Assembly (NCBI GenBank): GCA_039810245.1
Contig: JBDHWQ010000001.1
Span: 124,001 to 188,000, forward strand
Direction of reading: 5' to 3'
Length of the DNA: 64,000 bases
Origin: CALDSL01 sp039810245
Lineage (GTDB): Bacteria; Chloroflexota; Anaerolineae; Anaerolineales; Anaerolineaceae
Shown here piece by piece: positions 8,075-16,027 of the stretch. Made by a program: the position numbers and the translations under genes. The first letter of the stretch is position 1; every line of letters starts with the position of its first letter. The notes under the pieces were generated by a model. That model did no database searches, was not told the DNA's origin, and was given only the letters and a program-made list of their open reading frames with translations.

Positions 8075-10186
8075 GTGGATAAAGAACTGCTCAACGCTTT
8101 ACTCAGGCCAAAATCGGTTGCCGTCATCGGCGCATCGGGCACGCCGGGAAAAATTGGTTATACCGTGGTGTATAACCTGATCAATGATGGCTTTACCGGC
8201 CCGATCTACCCCGTGAACCCGACGGCGACGGAGATCCAGGGATTGAAAGTTTACCCGACCCTGGCGGATATCCCCGGCCCGGTGGACGCGGCGGTTATCA
8301 CCGTCCCGGCAAAGATCACAGCTCAGGCGTTGGAAGAATGCGGCAAGAAGGGCGTCAAAGGCCTGATCATCATCACCTCAGGCTTCAGCGAGTCGGGGCG
8401 CCGCGACCTGGAAGACCAGCTCGTAGACATCGCCCGCAGTTACAACATGCGCATCCTCGGCCCGAACATCGTGGGCACGCTGTCGAACTCGGACAAGTTC
8501 AATGCGTCGTTTGCTCCGTTCCTGCCCCTGCAAGGAAAGGCCTCGCTGATTTCGCAGTCCGGCGCGCTGCTGATCGCTATGGACGCCTCGACCTACACGC
8601 GCCGCGTGGGCTTTGACAAGCTGATCTCGATTGGCAATATGTCGGACGTCGACTTCGCCGACCTGATCGAGTGGCTGAATGATGACGAAAACACCACCTG
8701 CATCTGCCTGTACATCGAAGGCCTGAAGAACGGCCGCACCTTTATCGATGCTGGCAAGAATGCCCATAAGCCGATTATCGCCCTCAAATCGGGTATCTCG
8801 GCGCACGGCGCGGCCGCGGCCGCATCGCACACCGGCTCGCTGGCCGGCGCGGTCAAGGTATATGGCGCGGCTTTCCAGCAGGCGGGCGTGGTGCAAGCCA
8901 CCGACCTGGATAACCTGTTCGACCGCACCCTGGCGCTCTCACTGATGCCCCCTATGAAGGGCGACAACCTGCTGATCGTTACCAATGGCGGCGGCGTGGG
9001 CGTGCTGGCCACCGACGCGGCCGAACGTTTCGGCCTGCCGCTCAAGTTTGCCCCTGGCGACGTGCAGGAAGAAATGAAGAAGCACATGCCCGAGTTCGGC
9101 TCGGCCAAGAACCCGATTGACCTGACGGGTATGGCCGGCTATGAGTGGTATTACGACTCGGTGCGCGCCGCCTACCCGCACCAGTGGGTAGATGGCCTGG
9201 TAGTGCTGTACTGCGAAACCGCTCAGACCAACCCGCAGGAGATCGCGGAAGGCATTAAGCGCGCCATGGATGAGGCCGGTGACATCGGCAAACCTGTGAC
9301 GGTATCATTCGTTGGTGGCGAGCGCTCTGACGCCGCCATGCGCTGGCTAGTAGAGAACGGTGTGCCCGCCTACGGCGCTCCGGACACCGCGGTGAATGCA
9401 ATGGCCGCGCTGCGCGAGTATTACAAAATCCGCCAGATGGTGGCCGAGCCAGAAACCCCGCGTGGTGAATGCGATGTCGAAAAGGCCAAGCGCATCATCG
9501 CTGCCGCGCGCGCCGAGCGCCGCGACTCACTGACCGAGATTGAGGCGAAGGAAGTCTTCGCCGCCTACGGTATGCCCGTGACGAAGACCCGCCTGGCGCG
9601 CAGCGAAGAAGAAGCGGTGAAACTGGCCGCGGAAATCGGTTACCCGGTGGTGATGAAGATCGTCTCGCCCGACATCCTGCACAAGTCGGATGCCGGCGGC
9701 GTGAAGGTCAACATTAAGGACGAAAAGTCCGCCCGCGAAGCCTTCAAGACGATCATGGCCAACGCCAAATCGTACAAGGCCGACGCGAATATCCACGGTA
9801 TCGCTGTGCAAGAAATGGCGCCCTGGGGCACCGAGGTAATTCTGGGCTCGGTCAACGACCCAACCTTTGGCCCGACGATGATGTTCGGTCTGGGCGGCAT
9901 CTTCGTGGAAGTGCTGAAAGACGTCACTTTCCGCGTGGCGCCGGTCTCGGCCACGCAGGCCAACCGCATGTTTGGCGAGATCCGTGGCGCGCCCATCCTG
10001 GCCGGCGTGCGCGGCGAAGCCCCGCGCGATCGCGAAGCTCTGGCAGGCGTGATCAGCCAGTACTCGAACATGATCCTTGACCTGAAGGACGAGATTGCTG
10101 AATCAGACGCCAACCCGGTGCTGGTGTACGAAGAGAACCGCGGCCTGAAGGTTGTGGACGCGCGCATCATCCTCAAGAAGAAGTAA
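8075..10186 (+). CDS. Acetate-CoA ligase (ADP-forming), fused alpha-beta
   Basis: Predicted to convert acetyl-CoA (or another acyl-CoA), ADP and phosphate to acetate, CoA and ATP, a substrate-level phosphorylation step of fermentation. Domains run: CoA-binding Rossmann domain ('SVAVIGASGTPGKIGYTV', from residue 14), succinyl-CoA-ligase-like domains with the phospho-histidine motif SHTGSLAG (His252), then a C-terminal ATP-grasp domain (about 470-700; 'GYPVVMKIVSPDILHKSDAGGVKVN'). An in-frame ATG occurs at 8051, but the GTG at 8075 has a perfect AGGAGG six bases upstream, so I start there (703 aa). The absence of an acetyltransferase domain argues against the protein-acylating Pat variants. Confidence 0.92.
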   Translation: MDKELLNALLRPKSVAVIGASGTPGKIGYTVVYNLINDGFTGPIYPVNPTATEIQGLKVYPTLADIPGPVDAAVITVPAKITAQALEECGKKGVKGLIIITSGFSESGRRDLEDQLVDIARSYNMRILGPNIVGTLSNSDKFNASFAPFLPLQGKASLISQSGALLIAMDASTYTRRVGFDKLISIGNMSDVDFADLIEWLNDDENTTCICLYIEGLKNGRTFIDAGKNAHKPIIALKSGISAHGAAAAASHTGSLAGAVKVYGAAFQQAGVVQATDLDNLFDRTLALSLMPPMKGDNLLIVTNGGGVGVLATDAAERFGLPLKFAPGDVQEEMKKHMPEFGSAKNPIDLTGMAGYEWYYDSVRAAYPHQWVDGLVVLYCETAQTNPQEIAEGIKRAMDEAGDIGKPVTVSFVGGERSDAAMRWLVENGVPAYGAPDTAVNAMAALREYYKIRQMVAEPETPRGECDVEKAKRIIAAARAERRDSLTEIEAKEVFAAYGMPVTKTRLARSEEEAVKLAAEIGYPVVMKIVSPDILHKSDAGGVKVNIKDEKSAREAFKTIMANAKSYKADANIHGIAVQEMAPWGTEVILGSVNDPTFGPTMMFGLGGIFVEVLKDVTFRVAPVSATQANRMFGEIRGAPILAGVRGEAPRDREALAGVISQYSNMILDLKDEIAESDANPVLVYEENRGLKVVDARIILKKK

Positions 10187-10201
10187 GAACGTCGAATCAA
10201 A

Positions 10202-10230
10202 AAGGCCGGGGCTTACTCCCCGGCCTTTTT
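10202..10230. terminator. Bidirectional terminator
   Basis: Ten-bp stem AAGGCCGGGG / CCCCGGCCTT (10202-10211 with 10218-10227), followed by TTT on the plus strand and preceded by an A-run (T-run on the minus strand). It serves the acetate-CoA ligase gene and the convergent hypothetical gene. Confidence 0.85.
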
Positions 10231-10238
10231 TGTTGGTT

Positions 10239-10709
10239 TCACGCACTGGGGGGTGTCTTCTGTAACTGCTGCCACGCGCCTTCCCAGGGCGTACCAATCT
10301 TGTTGCGCACCGGGACGTTGACATTCATCAGTTTCTGCGCGATTTGCGCTGCCAGCATGGCCACGCTGGCCCAATCATCCTGCCCCAGCGCGGTGCGCAT
10401 CTGCCCGGAAAAGCGGTTGGCCCACTCCCAATCCATGCGAAAGCGGTCGGCTTTCACCCAGTAACCCTTCTTCTCCCAGGCCGCCACCGATTCCTCAATC
10501 GTCTGGTAAGTCTCGGCCAGCGCGAGCGAAATATACGCCGCCAGGTCGCGGCTGTGGTCATCTGGCTGGGTCTGGCGCATCAGCTCGCGCAGCGCCAGGA
10601 CGACCGAGCGCGTAAGCTGCGTGCGCAGCTTGCCCGCCCCTTCTGTGTTGATCAAACGACCCAATCCAACCTCCACAAAATGAAAGAGTTTTCGTAATTC
10701 TGCTCCCAT
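10239..10709 (-). CDS. Hypothetical protein, about 156 aa
   Basis: Not recognised. The chain is helical and soluble ('LRKLFHFVEVGLGRLINTEG', 'LTRSVVLALRELMRQ', 'AAYISLALAETYQTIEESVAAWEKKGYW') and ends with 'WASVAMLAAQIAQKLMN'; no signal peptide or metal motif is visible. The frame stays open to a TTG at 10748, but the TATAAT at 10753-10748 would put transcription start near 10741, so the ATG at 10709 is the better choice although its ribosome site is poor. It faces the acetate-CoA ligase gene across a shared terminator. Confidence 0.6.
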   Translation of the reverse strand: MGAELRKLFHFVEVGLGRLINTEGAGKLRTQLTRSVVLALRELMRQTQPDDHSRDLAAYISLALAETYQTIEESVAAWEKKGYWVKADRFRMDWEWANRFSGQMRTALGQDDWASVAMLAAQIAQKLMNVNVPVRNKIGTPWEGAWQQLQKTPPSA

Positions 10710-10747
10710 TATATACGCAAAGCCAGCCGCATGGAACGGGCCGCGCA

Positions 10748-10753
10748 ATTATA
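10748..10753 (-). promoter_or_regulatory. -10 box upstream of the minus-strand hypothetical gene
   Basis: Perfect TATAAT on the minus strand (10753 to 10748), about 39 bp ahead of the chosen ATG. No strong -35 box was found. Confidence 0.4.
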
Positions 10754-10807
10754 AGAGTTGTATAAAAAAACCCTGCACAAGCCGCCTGTGAGGCGCGGCA
10801 GCTATTT

Positions 10808-10833
10808 TTGACCGGTTCTCCCTATGGTATAAT
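10808..10833 (+). promoter_or_regulatory. Extended -10 promoter of tRNA-Leu
   Basis: TGGTATAAT (10825-10833) is an extended -10 element with perfect TATAAT at 10828-10833. TTGACC at 10808-10813 lies only 14 bp upstream, so the extended -10 probably does most of the work. Predicted start is about 7 bp before the mature tRNA. Confidence 0.6.
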
Positions 10834-10846
10834 TGCTCATTGGTCG

Positions 10847-10930
10847 GGGGAAGTGCTGGAACTGGCAGACAGGCAAGACTTAGGATCTTGTGCCCTCCGG
10901 GGCGTGTGGGTTCGACCCCCACCTTCCCTA
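10847..10930 (+). tRNA. tRNA-Leu (anticodon UAG)
   Basis: The 84-nt sequence folds as a class II tRNA. The acceptor strand GGGGAAG pairs with CTTCCCT (one G-U). The anticodon stem CAAGA/TCTTG encloses loop CTTAGGA with anticodon TAG, reading CUN leucine codons. A long variable arm (GCCCTCCGGGGC) and a T-arm GTGGG-TTCGACC-CCCAC follow. The discriminator base is A. CCA is not encoded, so it must be added by nucleotidyltransferase. Confidence 0.95.
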
Positions 10931-10968
10931 CTACCGCACCATATTTTTCGTCATAAGGATGAACTGCT

Positions 10969-12453
10969 TTGAAAATCGAAACCGAACACCGTGATGATCA
11001 CCAGGTAAAGGTGATTGCCGAGCTCGAACCGGAAGCGCTCGAACAGTACCGCCTGCAGGCTGCGCGCAAATTTTCGCGCGAAACCAAAATCCCTGGCTTC
11101 CGCCCCGGCAAAGCGCCGCTCTCGGTGGTGCGCCGCATCGTAGGCGAAGAAGCTCTGACGCAGCAAGCCGTAGAGCTGATGGTCGATGCCGTGTACCCCG
11201 AAATGCTCAAAGAAGCCGATCTGCACCCATCATACCCCGGCGCGCTGGAAGAAGTGATCAGCCTGGAACCGCCCAAGATGTCGTTCCTGGTTCCCCTGGC
11301 TGCCGAAGTAACCCTGGGCGACTACCGCGCCCTGCGCAAAGACTACACCCCCGCCACGGTGACGGATGAGGATGTCGATACCTTTATCACCCGCCTGCAG
11401 ACCAGCTACTCGACCGCCGAGCCGGTGGAACGCGCTGCGCAGGAAGGTGACCTGGTTTCAGTACAGGTTCAGGGCACGCTGACCAGCCCAAATGAGGGTG
11501 AAGAACCTGAGTTCATCAAGCAGACTTCCTTCCAGGCGTTGATTGGCGATAGCACGTTACAGCGTGACAACTGGCCCTTCCCCGGCTTCTCTAAAGAGCT
11601 GGTATGCCTTTCCGCCGGCGACGAAAAAGATATCACGTACGTCTACCCGGAAGATTCCGAGATGGAAAAGATGCGCGGGCGCGAAATCATCTTCCACGTG
11701 GATGTTCAGAACGTGAAAGAAATGAAAAAGCCCGAGCTGAACGACGAATTTGCCAAGACTCTGGGCGAGTTTGAGACCATGGATGACCTGCGCAAGGCGA
11801 TTCGCCAGCAGCAGGAAGAGAGCAAGAACGCCGAGTACGAGCGCGAATACTTCAACGGCCTGGTGGACGAGATTGTGGAAACATCGACGATCAAGTACCC
11901 ACCGCAGATGCTTGAAGAAGAAGAAGAATCGGTGCTCAAGAGCATTCAGCAGAACCTCTCGCAGCAGCGCCTCGACCTGGAGACCTACCTGAAAATGGTG
12001 GAGCTGAGCCGCGAAGAGTTCATCGCCAAGGAAGTTACCCCCACCGCCAAACGCCGCCTTGAGCGCTCGCTGGTGTTAGACCAGGTGGCCCGCGATGAGA
12101 AGATCCAGTTGGAGCAGAGCGAGCTGGAAACAGCCTTCAACGAGGCTTTCAGCGAGCTGCAGAGCAGCACCGACATCACCAAGATGCGCCGCGAAGTTTC
12201 GGATGAGCGCATCTCCGAATTCCTGACCTACGAAGCCGCTTCGCGCGCGCTCAACCGCCGCGTGATGCAGCGCCTGAAGCAGATTGCCAGCGGCGAAGAA
12301 ATCACCGAGCCTGCCACCGAAGAAGCCGCGCCCGCCGAAACGAGCGCCGAAATCGAAACCCCGGCCGCGGTGGAAGAAATCGCCGATACCGCAAGCGAGG
12401 TCACCGGACCGGAAAGCACCCCGGCCAGTGACGCGGAAGAACCGCAAGCCTGA
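10969..12453 (+). CDS. tig: Trigger factor (ribosome-bound chaperone / PPIase)
   Basis: Binds the ribosome exit tunnel and shields nascent chains. The 494-residue protein shows the N-terminal ribosome-binding signature around 'FSRETKIPGFRPGKAPLSVVRRIVGEEAL' (about 35-65), an FKBP-like PPIase segment (about 155-245; 'EGDLVSVQVQGTL', 'FPGFSKELVCLSAGDEKDITYVYPED') and a long helical C-terminal chaperone domain. The last 55 residues are a Glu/Ala/Thr-rich, probably disordered tail. The start is TTG, preceded by AAGGAT; the sequence begins directly at the domain, so no better start exists. clpP follows 35 bp later, the classic tig-clpP pairing, though clpX is not here. Confidence 0.96.
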   Translation: MKIETEHRDDHQVKVIAELEPEALEQYRLQAARKFSRETKIPGFRPGKAPLSVVRRIVGEEALTQQAVELMVDAVYPEMLKEADLHPSYPGALEEVISLEPPKMSFLVPLAAEVTLGDYRALRKDYTPATVTDEDVDTFITRLQTSYSTAEPVERAAQEGDLVSVQVQGTLTSPNEGEEPEFIKQTSFQALIGDSTLQRDNWPFPGFSKELVCLSAGDEKDITYVYPEDSEMEKMRGREIIFHVDVQNVKEMKKPELNDEFAKTLGEFETMDDLRKAIRQQQEESKNAEYEREYFNGLVDEIVETSTIKYPPQMLEEEEESVLKSIQQNLSQQRLDLETYLKMVELSREEFIAKEVTPTAKRRLERSLVLDQVARDEKIQLEQSELETAFNEAFSELQSSTDITKMRREVSDERISEFLTYEAASRALNRRVMQRLKQIASGEEITEPATEEAAPAETSAEIETPAAVEEIADTASEVTGPESTPASDAEEPQA

Positions 12454-12488
12454 TTTATTGTTGTGGGATAGTTCAAGAGGAGGAAACA

Positions 12489-13094
12489 ATGACGATCCCG
12501 GATTATAAGAATATTGTCCCCATGGTCATCGAGTCGTCTGGCCGTGGCGAGCGCGCCTATGACATTTATTCGCTGCTGCTGAAGGAGCGCATCATCTTCC
12601 TGGGTACGCCGATTGACGACCAGGTTGCCAACGTAATTGTGGCGCAGCTTCTGTTTTTGAGCCGCGAAGACCCTGAGAAGGGCATCCAGATGTATATCAA
12701 CAGCCCCGGCGGCGTAATCTATGCCGGCCTGGCGATCTACGACACGATGCAGATGATCCCCAACAAGATCAGCACGGTGGCCGTGGGCGTGACTGCCTCG
12801 TTCGGCACGGTGCTGCTGGCGGCTGGCACCAAGGGCCAGCGCTACGCGCTGCCGCACGCCACCATCCACATGCACCAGCCGCTGGGTGGTGCGCAGGGTC
12901 AGGCCTCGGATATCGAAATCCAGGCGCGTGAAATCCTGCGCCTCAAGCAGCGCCTGAATGAGATCATGTCGAACAGCACCGGCCAACCGCTGGAAGTGAT
13001 CGAGCGCGACACCGAGCGTGATTTCTACCTGGATGCCAAGGCGGCCGTGGATTACGGCCTGGTTGACCAGGTGCTCACCGTGCCAGCCAAGTAA
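12489..13094 (+). CDS. clpP: ATP-dependent Clp protease proteolytic subunit
   Basis: Serine protease barrel that degrades proteins fed by Clp ATPases. At 201 aa it has normal length. The catalytic triad is visible: Ser104 in 'VTASFGTVLLAAG', His129 in 'MHQPLGG' and Asp178 in 'TERDFYLDA'. The residue after the nucleophile is Phe where most ClpP have Met, a mild variation. The ATG follows AGAGGAGGAAACA, a strong ribosome site. It shares a transcript with tig and ends at a stem-loop before the HAD gene. Confidence 0.97.
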   Translation: MTIPDYKNIVPMVIESSGRGERAYDIYSLLLKERIIFLGTPIDDQVANVIVAQLLFLSREDPEKGIQMYINSPGGVIYAGLAIYDTMQMIPNKISTVAVGVTASFGTVLLAAGTKGQRYALPHATIHMHQPLGGAQGQASDIEIQAREILRLKQRLNEIMSNSTGQPLEVIERDTERDFYLDAKAAVDYGLVDQVLTVPAK

Positions 13095-13116
13095 TTCGAT
13101 TTACAGAATGAAAACC

Positions 13117-13149
13117 CAGGCCGGATGGCGACCGCAGCTATCCGGCCTG
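13117..13149 (+). terminator. Stem-loop after clpP
   Basis: Ten-bp stem CAGGCCGGAT / ATCCGGCCTG (13117-13126 with 13140-13149), followed by TTGTTAT. The weak T-run and the start codon only 17 bp beyond suggest partial termination or attenuation. Confidence 0.55.
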
Positions 13150-13165
13150 TTGTTATGGAGTATGC

Positions 13166-13945
13166 ATGATTGATACGCTCACCCCGGCCATCAAAGCCCT
13201 GATCCTCGACATGGATGGCGTGCTGTGGCGCGGCCACCAGCCGCTGGTTGACCTGCCGGCCTTCTTCGCTCGTGCGCGCACGCGCGGGCTGCGCGTGGTG
13301 CTGGCAACCAACAACGCAACGCGTGACGCCGGCCAGACGCTGGAAACCTTGCGTGGTTTTGGCGTGGAGCTGGAACCATGGCAGGTGGTTACCTCGGCGA
13401 TGGCGATGGCCTACCAGTTGCAACAGCGCTTCCCACAGGGTGGCCCGGTGTACGTGGTGGGCGAGCCGGCGCTGGTGAACACGCTACGCGAAGCCGGTTT
13501 TCATCCCGCGCAGGAAAATGTGTTGGCGGTGGTAGCGGGGCTGGATCGCGGCCTGACTTATGACAAAATTCGCATTGCCAACAACCTGATCCGCGCCGGG
13601 GCGCCATTCTACGGGACTAACCCGGATACCACCTTCCCCGCCCCGGATGGCATTTACCCGGGTGCGGGCAGCGTGCTGGCCGCCATTCAGACCGCTTCGG
13701 AGACCGTGCCAATGGTGGCGGGTAAACCCTTTGCCACCATTTTTGCCTTCTCGCTGCAGCGCCTGGGCACGCTTCCGGAAGAAACGCTTGTAGTAGGTGA
13801 CCGGTTGGATACCGATATTCTTGGCGGGCAGCGCGCCGGCTGCCGCACCGCGCTGGTGCTGAGCGGCATATCGACCCCTGAAGAAGCGCTGGCCTGGAAA
13901 CCGCGACCTGACCTGGTGGCCGCGGATCTGGATGAAATCCTATGA
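13166..13945 (+). CDS. HAD superfamily phosphatase, subfamily IIA (NagD-like)
   Basis: Likely a phosphatase for small phosphorylated metabolites. The 259-residue protein begins its HAD motif I with 'LILDMDGVLWRG' (Asp15/Asp17), has motif II 'VLATNNATRD', motif III lysine in 'VAGKPFATIF' and motif IV 'VVGDRLDTDILGGQRAG', the order and spacing of the NagD / 4-nitrophenylphosphatase group. Substrate cannot be told from sequence. GGAG precedes the ATG. The stop codon overlaps the rlmN start (ATGATGA), so translation is coupled. Confidence 0.9.
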   Translation: MIDTLTPAIKALILDMDGVLWRGHQPLVDLPAFFARARTRGLRVVLATNNATRDAGQTLETLRGFGVELEPWQVVTSAMAMAYQLQQRFPQGGPVYVVGEPALVNTLREAGFHPAQENVLAVVAGLDRGLTYDKIRIANNLIRAGAPFYGTNPDTTFPAPDGIYPGAGSVLAAIQTASETVPMVAGKPFATIFAFSLQRLGTLPEETLVVGDRLDTDILGGQRAGCRTALVLSGISTPEEALAWKPRPDLVAADLDEIL

Positions 13946-14997
13946 TGATCGATACCAGACCGTTGATTTATGACCTGCAACCGGAAGAGTTGGCCGTATT
14001 GTTGAAGTCGTGGGGTGAGCCGACATACCGCGCGAAGCAGATCTGGCAAGGGTTGTATCAGAATTTGTGGGCGCAGCCCGAAGAGTTTACCAACCTGCCG
14101 GCGGTGCTGCGCCAAAAGCTGGCCGAGCACCTGCGCTTCTCCAACCTGACACCGGCGCAGGTGCTGCAATCCAGCGACGGCGAAACGGTGAAGACTCTGT
14201 TTCGCCTGCCGGATGAGCGCGCCATCGAAGCCGTGCTGATGGAATATGATGACCAGCGCCGCACGCTGTGTATTTCCTCGCAGGCGGGCTGCGCTATGGG
14301 CTGCGTGTTCTGCGCCACCGGGCAGATGGGTTTCCAGCGCAACCTGACCAGCGGCGAAATCGTGGAACAGGTGATGTATTACGCGCGCCAGCTTAAGGGC
14401 GAGGGCGAGCGCGTGACCAACGTGGTGCTGATGGGTATGGGCGAGCCGTTCCATAATTATGAAAATACGCTCAAGGCCATTTACCGGCTCAACCACCCGG
14501 ATGGGATGAACCTGGGCGCGCGGCGCTTCACCATTTCCACTGTCGGGCTGGTTCCGGCCATCCGCCGCTTTGCCGATGAAAAACACCAGATCAACCTGGC
14601 CGTCAGCCTGCACGCCCCCAGTGATGACGAGCGCTCGGCGCTGCTGCCGGTCAACCGGCGCTATCCGATCAGTGAGCTGATCACGGCGGTGCGCGAGTAT
14701 ATTGATAAGACCGGGCGGCGGGTGACGTTTGAATTTGCGCTGATCAACGAGGTCAACGACACGCCGGAAAATGCGCGCGCGCTGGGCAAGCTGCTGAAGG
14801 GCATGCTGTGCCACGTCAATGTAATCCCCCTCAACCCGACCAAAAAATTCACCGGCCAGGCCACCACCCGCGCCCGCGCAGACGCGTTCTGCGCCGAGTT
14901 GGGTAAGTATGGGATCCCCTGCACGGTGCGCATCCGCCGCGGCATTGACATCCAGGCTGGCTGCGGCCAGCTCGCCACCGAGTACAAGGCGCAGTGA
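13942..14997 (+). CDS. rlmN: Dual-specificity 23S rRNA/tRNA adenine-C2 methyltransferase RlmN
   Basis: Radical-SAM enzyme that methylates A2503 of 23S rRNA and A37 of some tRNAs. The 351-residue protein carries the 4Fe-4S motif CAMGCVFC (Cys117, 121, 124), 'FCATGQMGFQRNLTSGEIVEQV', 'NVVLMGMGEPFHNYENTLKA', and the C-terminal resolving cysteine at 341 ('GIDIQAGCGQL'). Cfr is excluded only by overall RlmN-type motifs, not proven. The ATG overlaps the preceding HAD gene. Confidence 0.95.
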   Translation: MMIDTRPLIYDLQPEELAVLLKSWGEPTYRAKQIWQGLYQNLWAQPEEFTNLPAVLRQKLAEHLRFSNLTPAQVLQSSDGETVKTLFRLPDERAIEAVLMEYDDQRRTLCISSQAGCAMGCVFCATGQMGFQRNLTSGEIVEQVMYYARQLKGEGERVTNVVLMGMGEPFHNYENTLKAIYRLNHPDGMNLGARRFTISTVGLVPAIRRFADEKHQINLAVSLHAPSDDERSALLPVNRRYPISELITAVREYIDKTGRRVTFEFALINEVNDTPENARALGKLLKGMLCHVNVIPLNPTKKFTGQATTRARADAFCAELGKYGIPCTVRIRRGIDIQAGCGQLATEYKAQ

Positions 14998-15035
14998 TGC
15001 GCTTTCACCTTCCTCGAAGGAACCTGAACCCCTGA

Positions 15036-15041
15036 TATAAT
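15036..15041 (+). promoter_or_regulatory. -10 box giving a probable leaderless ftsY mRNA
   Basis: Perfect TATAAT at 15036-15041 stands seven bases from the A of the ftsY ATG at 15049, the distance of a normal transcription start. There is no Shine-Dalgarno sequence before that ATG. No clear -35 was found. Confidence 0.5.
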
Positions 15042-15048
15042 CATCCCT

Positions 15049-15963
15049 ATGGCAGATTTTATTAGCAAATGGAAAGATGGGCTGGCGAAAACCAGCAAGG
15101 CCACCTTTGGCCGCATCGCCACCGCGCTGGGCGCGACTGAGATAACCGAAGAAACCTGGGACGAGCTGGAAGCCATCCTGGTGCAGGCCGACCTGGGCGT
15201 AGATACCACTCAAGCGGTGATCCGCTCGATGCAGGGTGTGGTGGAAGACGAAGGCATTATCCGCTCTGACAGCGTTCTTAATGCGCTGCGGCGCGAAATG
15301 ATCAAGCGACTGGAACAGCCGCCCAGTGTGAATCTGGACGCGCATCACCCGGCAGTCGTGTTGCTGGTAGGCGTCAATGGTTCGGGCAAGACAACCACCG
15401 CGGCCAAGCTAGGACGGCAGTTTGCTAACCAGGGCAAAAAGGTGCTGCTGGCCGCCGCGGATACCTACCGCGCCGCGGCAATTGACCAGCTCCAGGTGTG
15501 GGGCGAGCGCCTCAACCTGCCGGTGGTGGCCGGGCAGCCCAACAGCGACCCGGGCGCAGTGGCCTATGACGCGGTACAGGCCGCCATCGCCCGCAATATG
15601 GACATTGTGCTGATCGACACCGCCGGCCGGCTGCATACGCGCTACAACCTGATGGAAGAGCTGAAGAAGGTGCATCGCGTGGTGGGCAAGGCTATGCCGG
15701 GTGCGCCGCATGCCGTTTGGCTGGTGCTGGATGCCACCACCGGGCAAAACGCGCTCAACCAGGCTAAGGCCTTCCGCGACGCGGTAAAAATTAATGGCGT
15801 GATCCTGGCCAAGCTGGATTCGTCGGCGCGTGGCGGGATGGCTTTTGCGATCAAGACCGAGCTGGGACTGCCCATCCTGTACGCCGGGCTGGGTGAAAAG
15901 CCGGAAGATTTGCAGGTATTTGACCGCGATGCCTTTGTGGATGGTATCTTCGCGGGAAGATAA
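15049..15963 (+). CDS. ftsY: Signal recognition particle receptor FtsY
   Basis: GTPase that docks SRP-ribosome complexes at the membrane. This is a compact 304-residue form lacking the long acidic A domain of proteobacteria. The N domain (about 1-90) is followed by the G domain with GVNGSGKTTTAAK (108-120), 'DTYRAAAIDQL', 'IDTAGRLHTRYNLMEEL', 'LAKLDSSARGG' and the closing 'LGEKPEDLQVFD'. The start codon has no ribosome site but a TATAAT seven bases upstream, suggesting a leaderless message. prfB starts 64 bp later. Confidence 0.96.
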   Translation: MADFISKWKDGLAKTSKATFGRIATALGATEITEETWDELEAILVQADLGVDTTQAVIRSMQGVVEDEGIIRSDSVLNALRREMIKRLEQPPSVNLDAHHPAVVLLVGVNGSGKTTTAAKLGRQFANQGKKVLLAAADTYRAAAIDQLQVWGERLNLPVVAGQPNSDPGAVAYDAVQAAIARNMDIVLIDTAGRLHTRYNLMEELKKVHRVVGKAMPGAPHAVWLVLDATTGQNALNQAKAFRDAVKINGVILAKLDSSARGGMAFAIKTELGLPILYAGLGEKPEDLQVFDRDAFVDGIFAGR

Positions 15964-16027
15964 GGCAGACTTCCGTAAAGACGTTTGTACGATCCTGTCT
16001 ACAGAATAGCCAAACAAGGAGCGAGAA

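Noticed and set aside
13687..15348. Minus-strand 553-codon frame opposite the HAD gene, rlmN and ftsY
   Set aside because: Spans several clear plus-strand genes and has no recognisable protein features.
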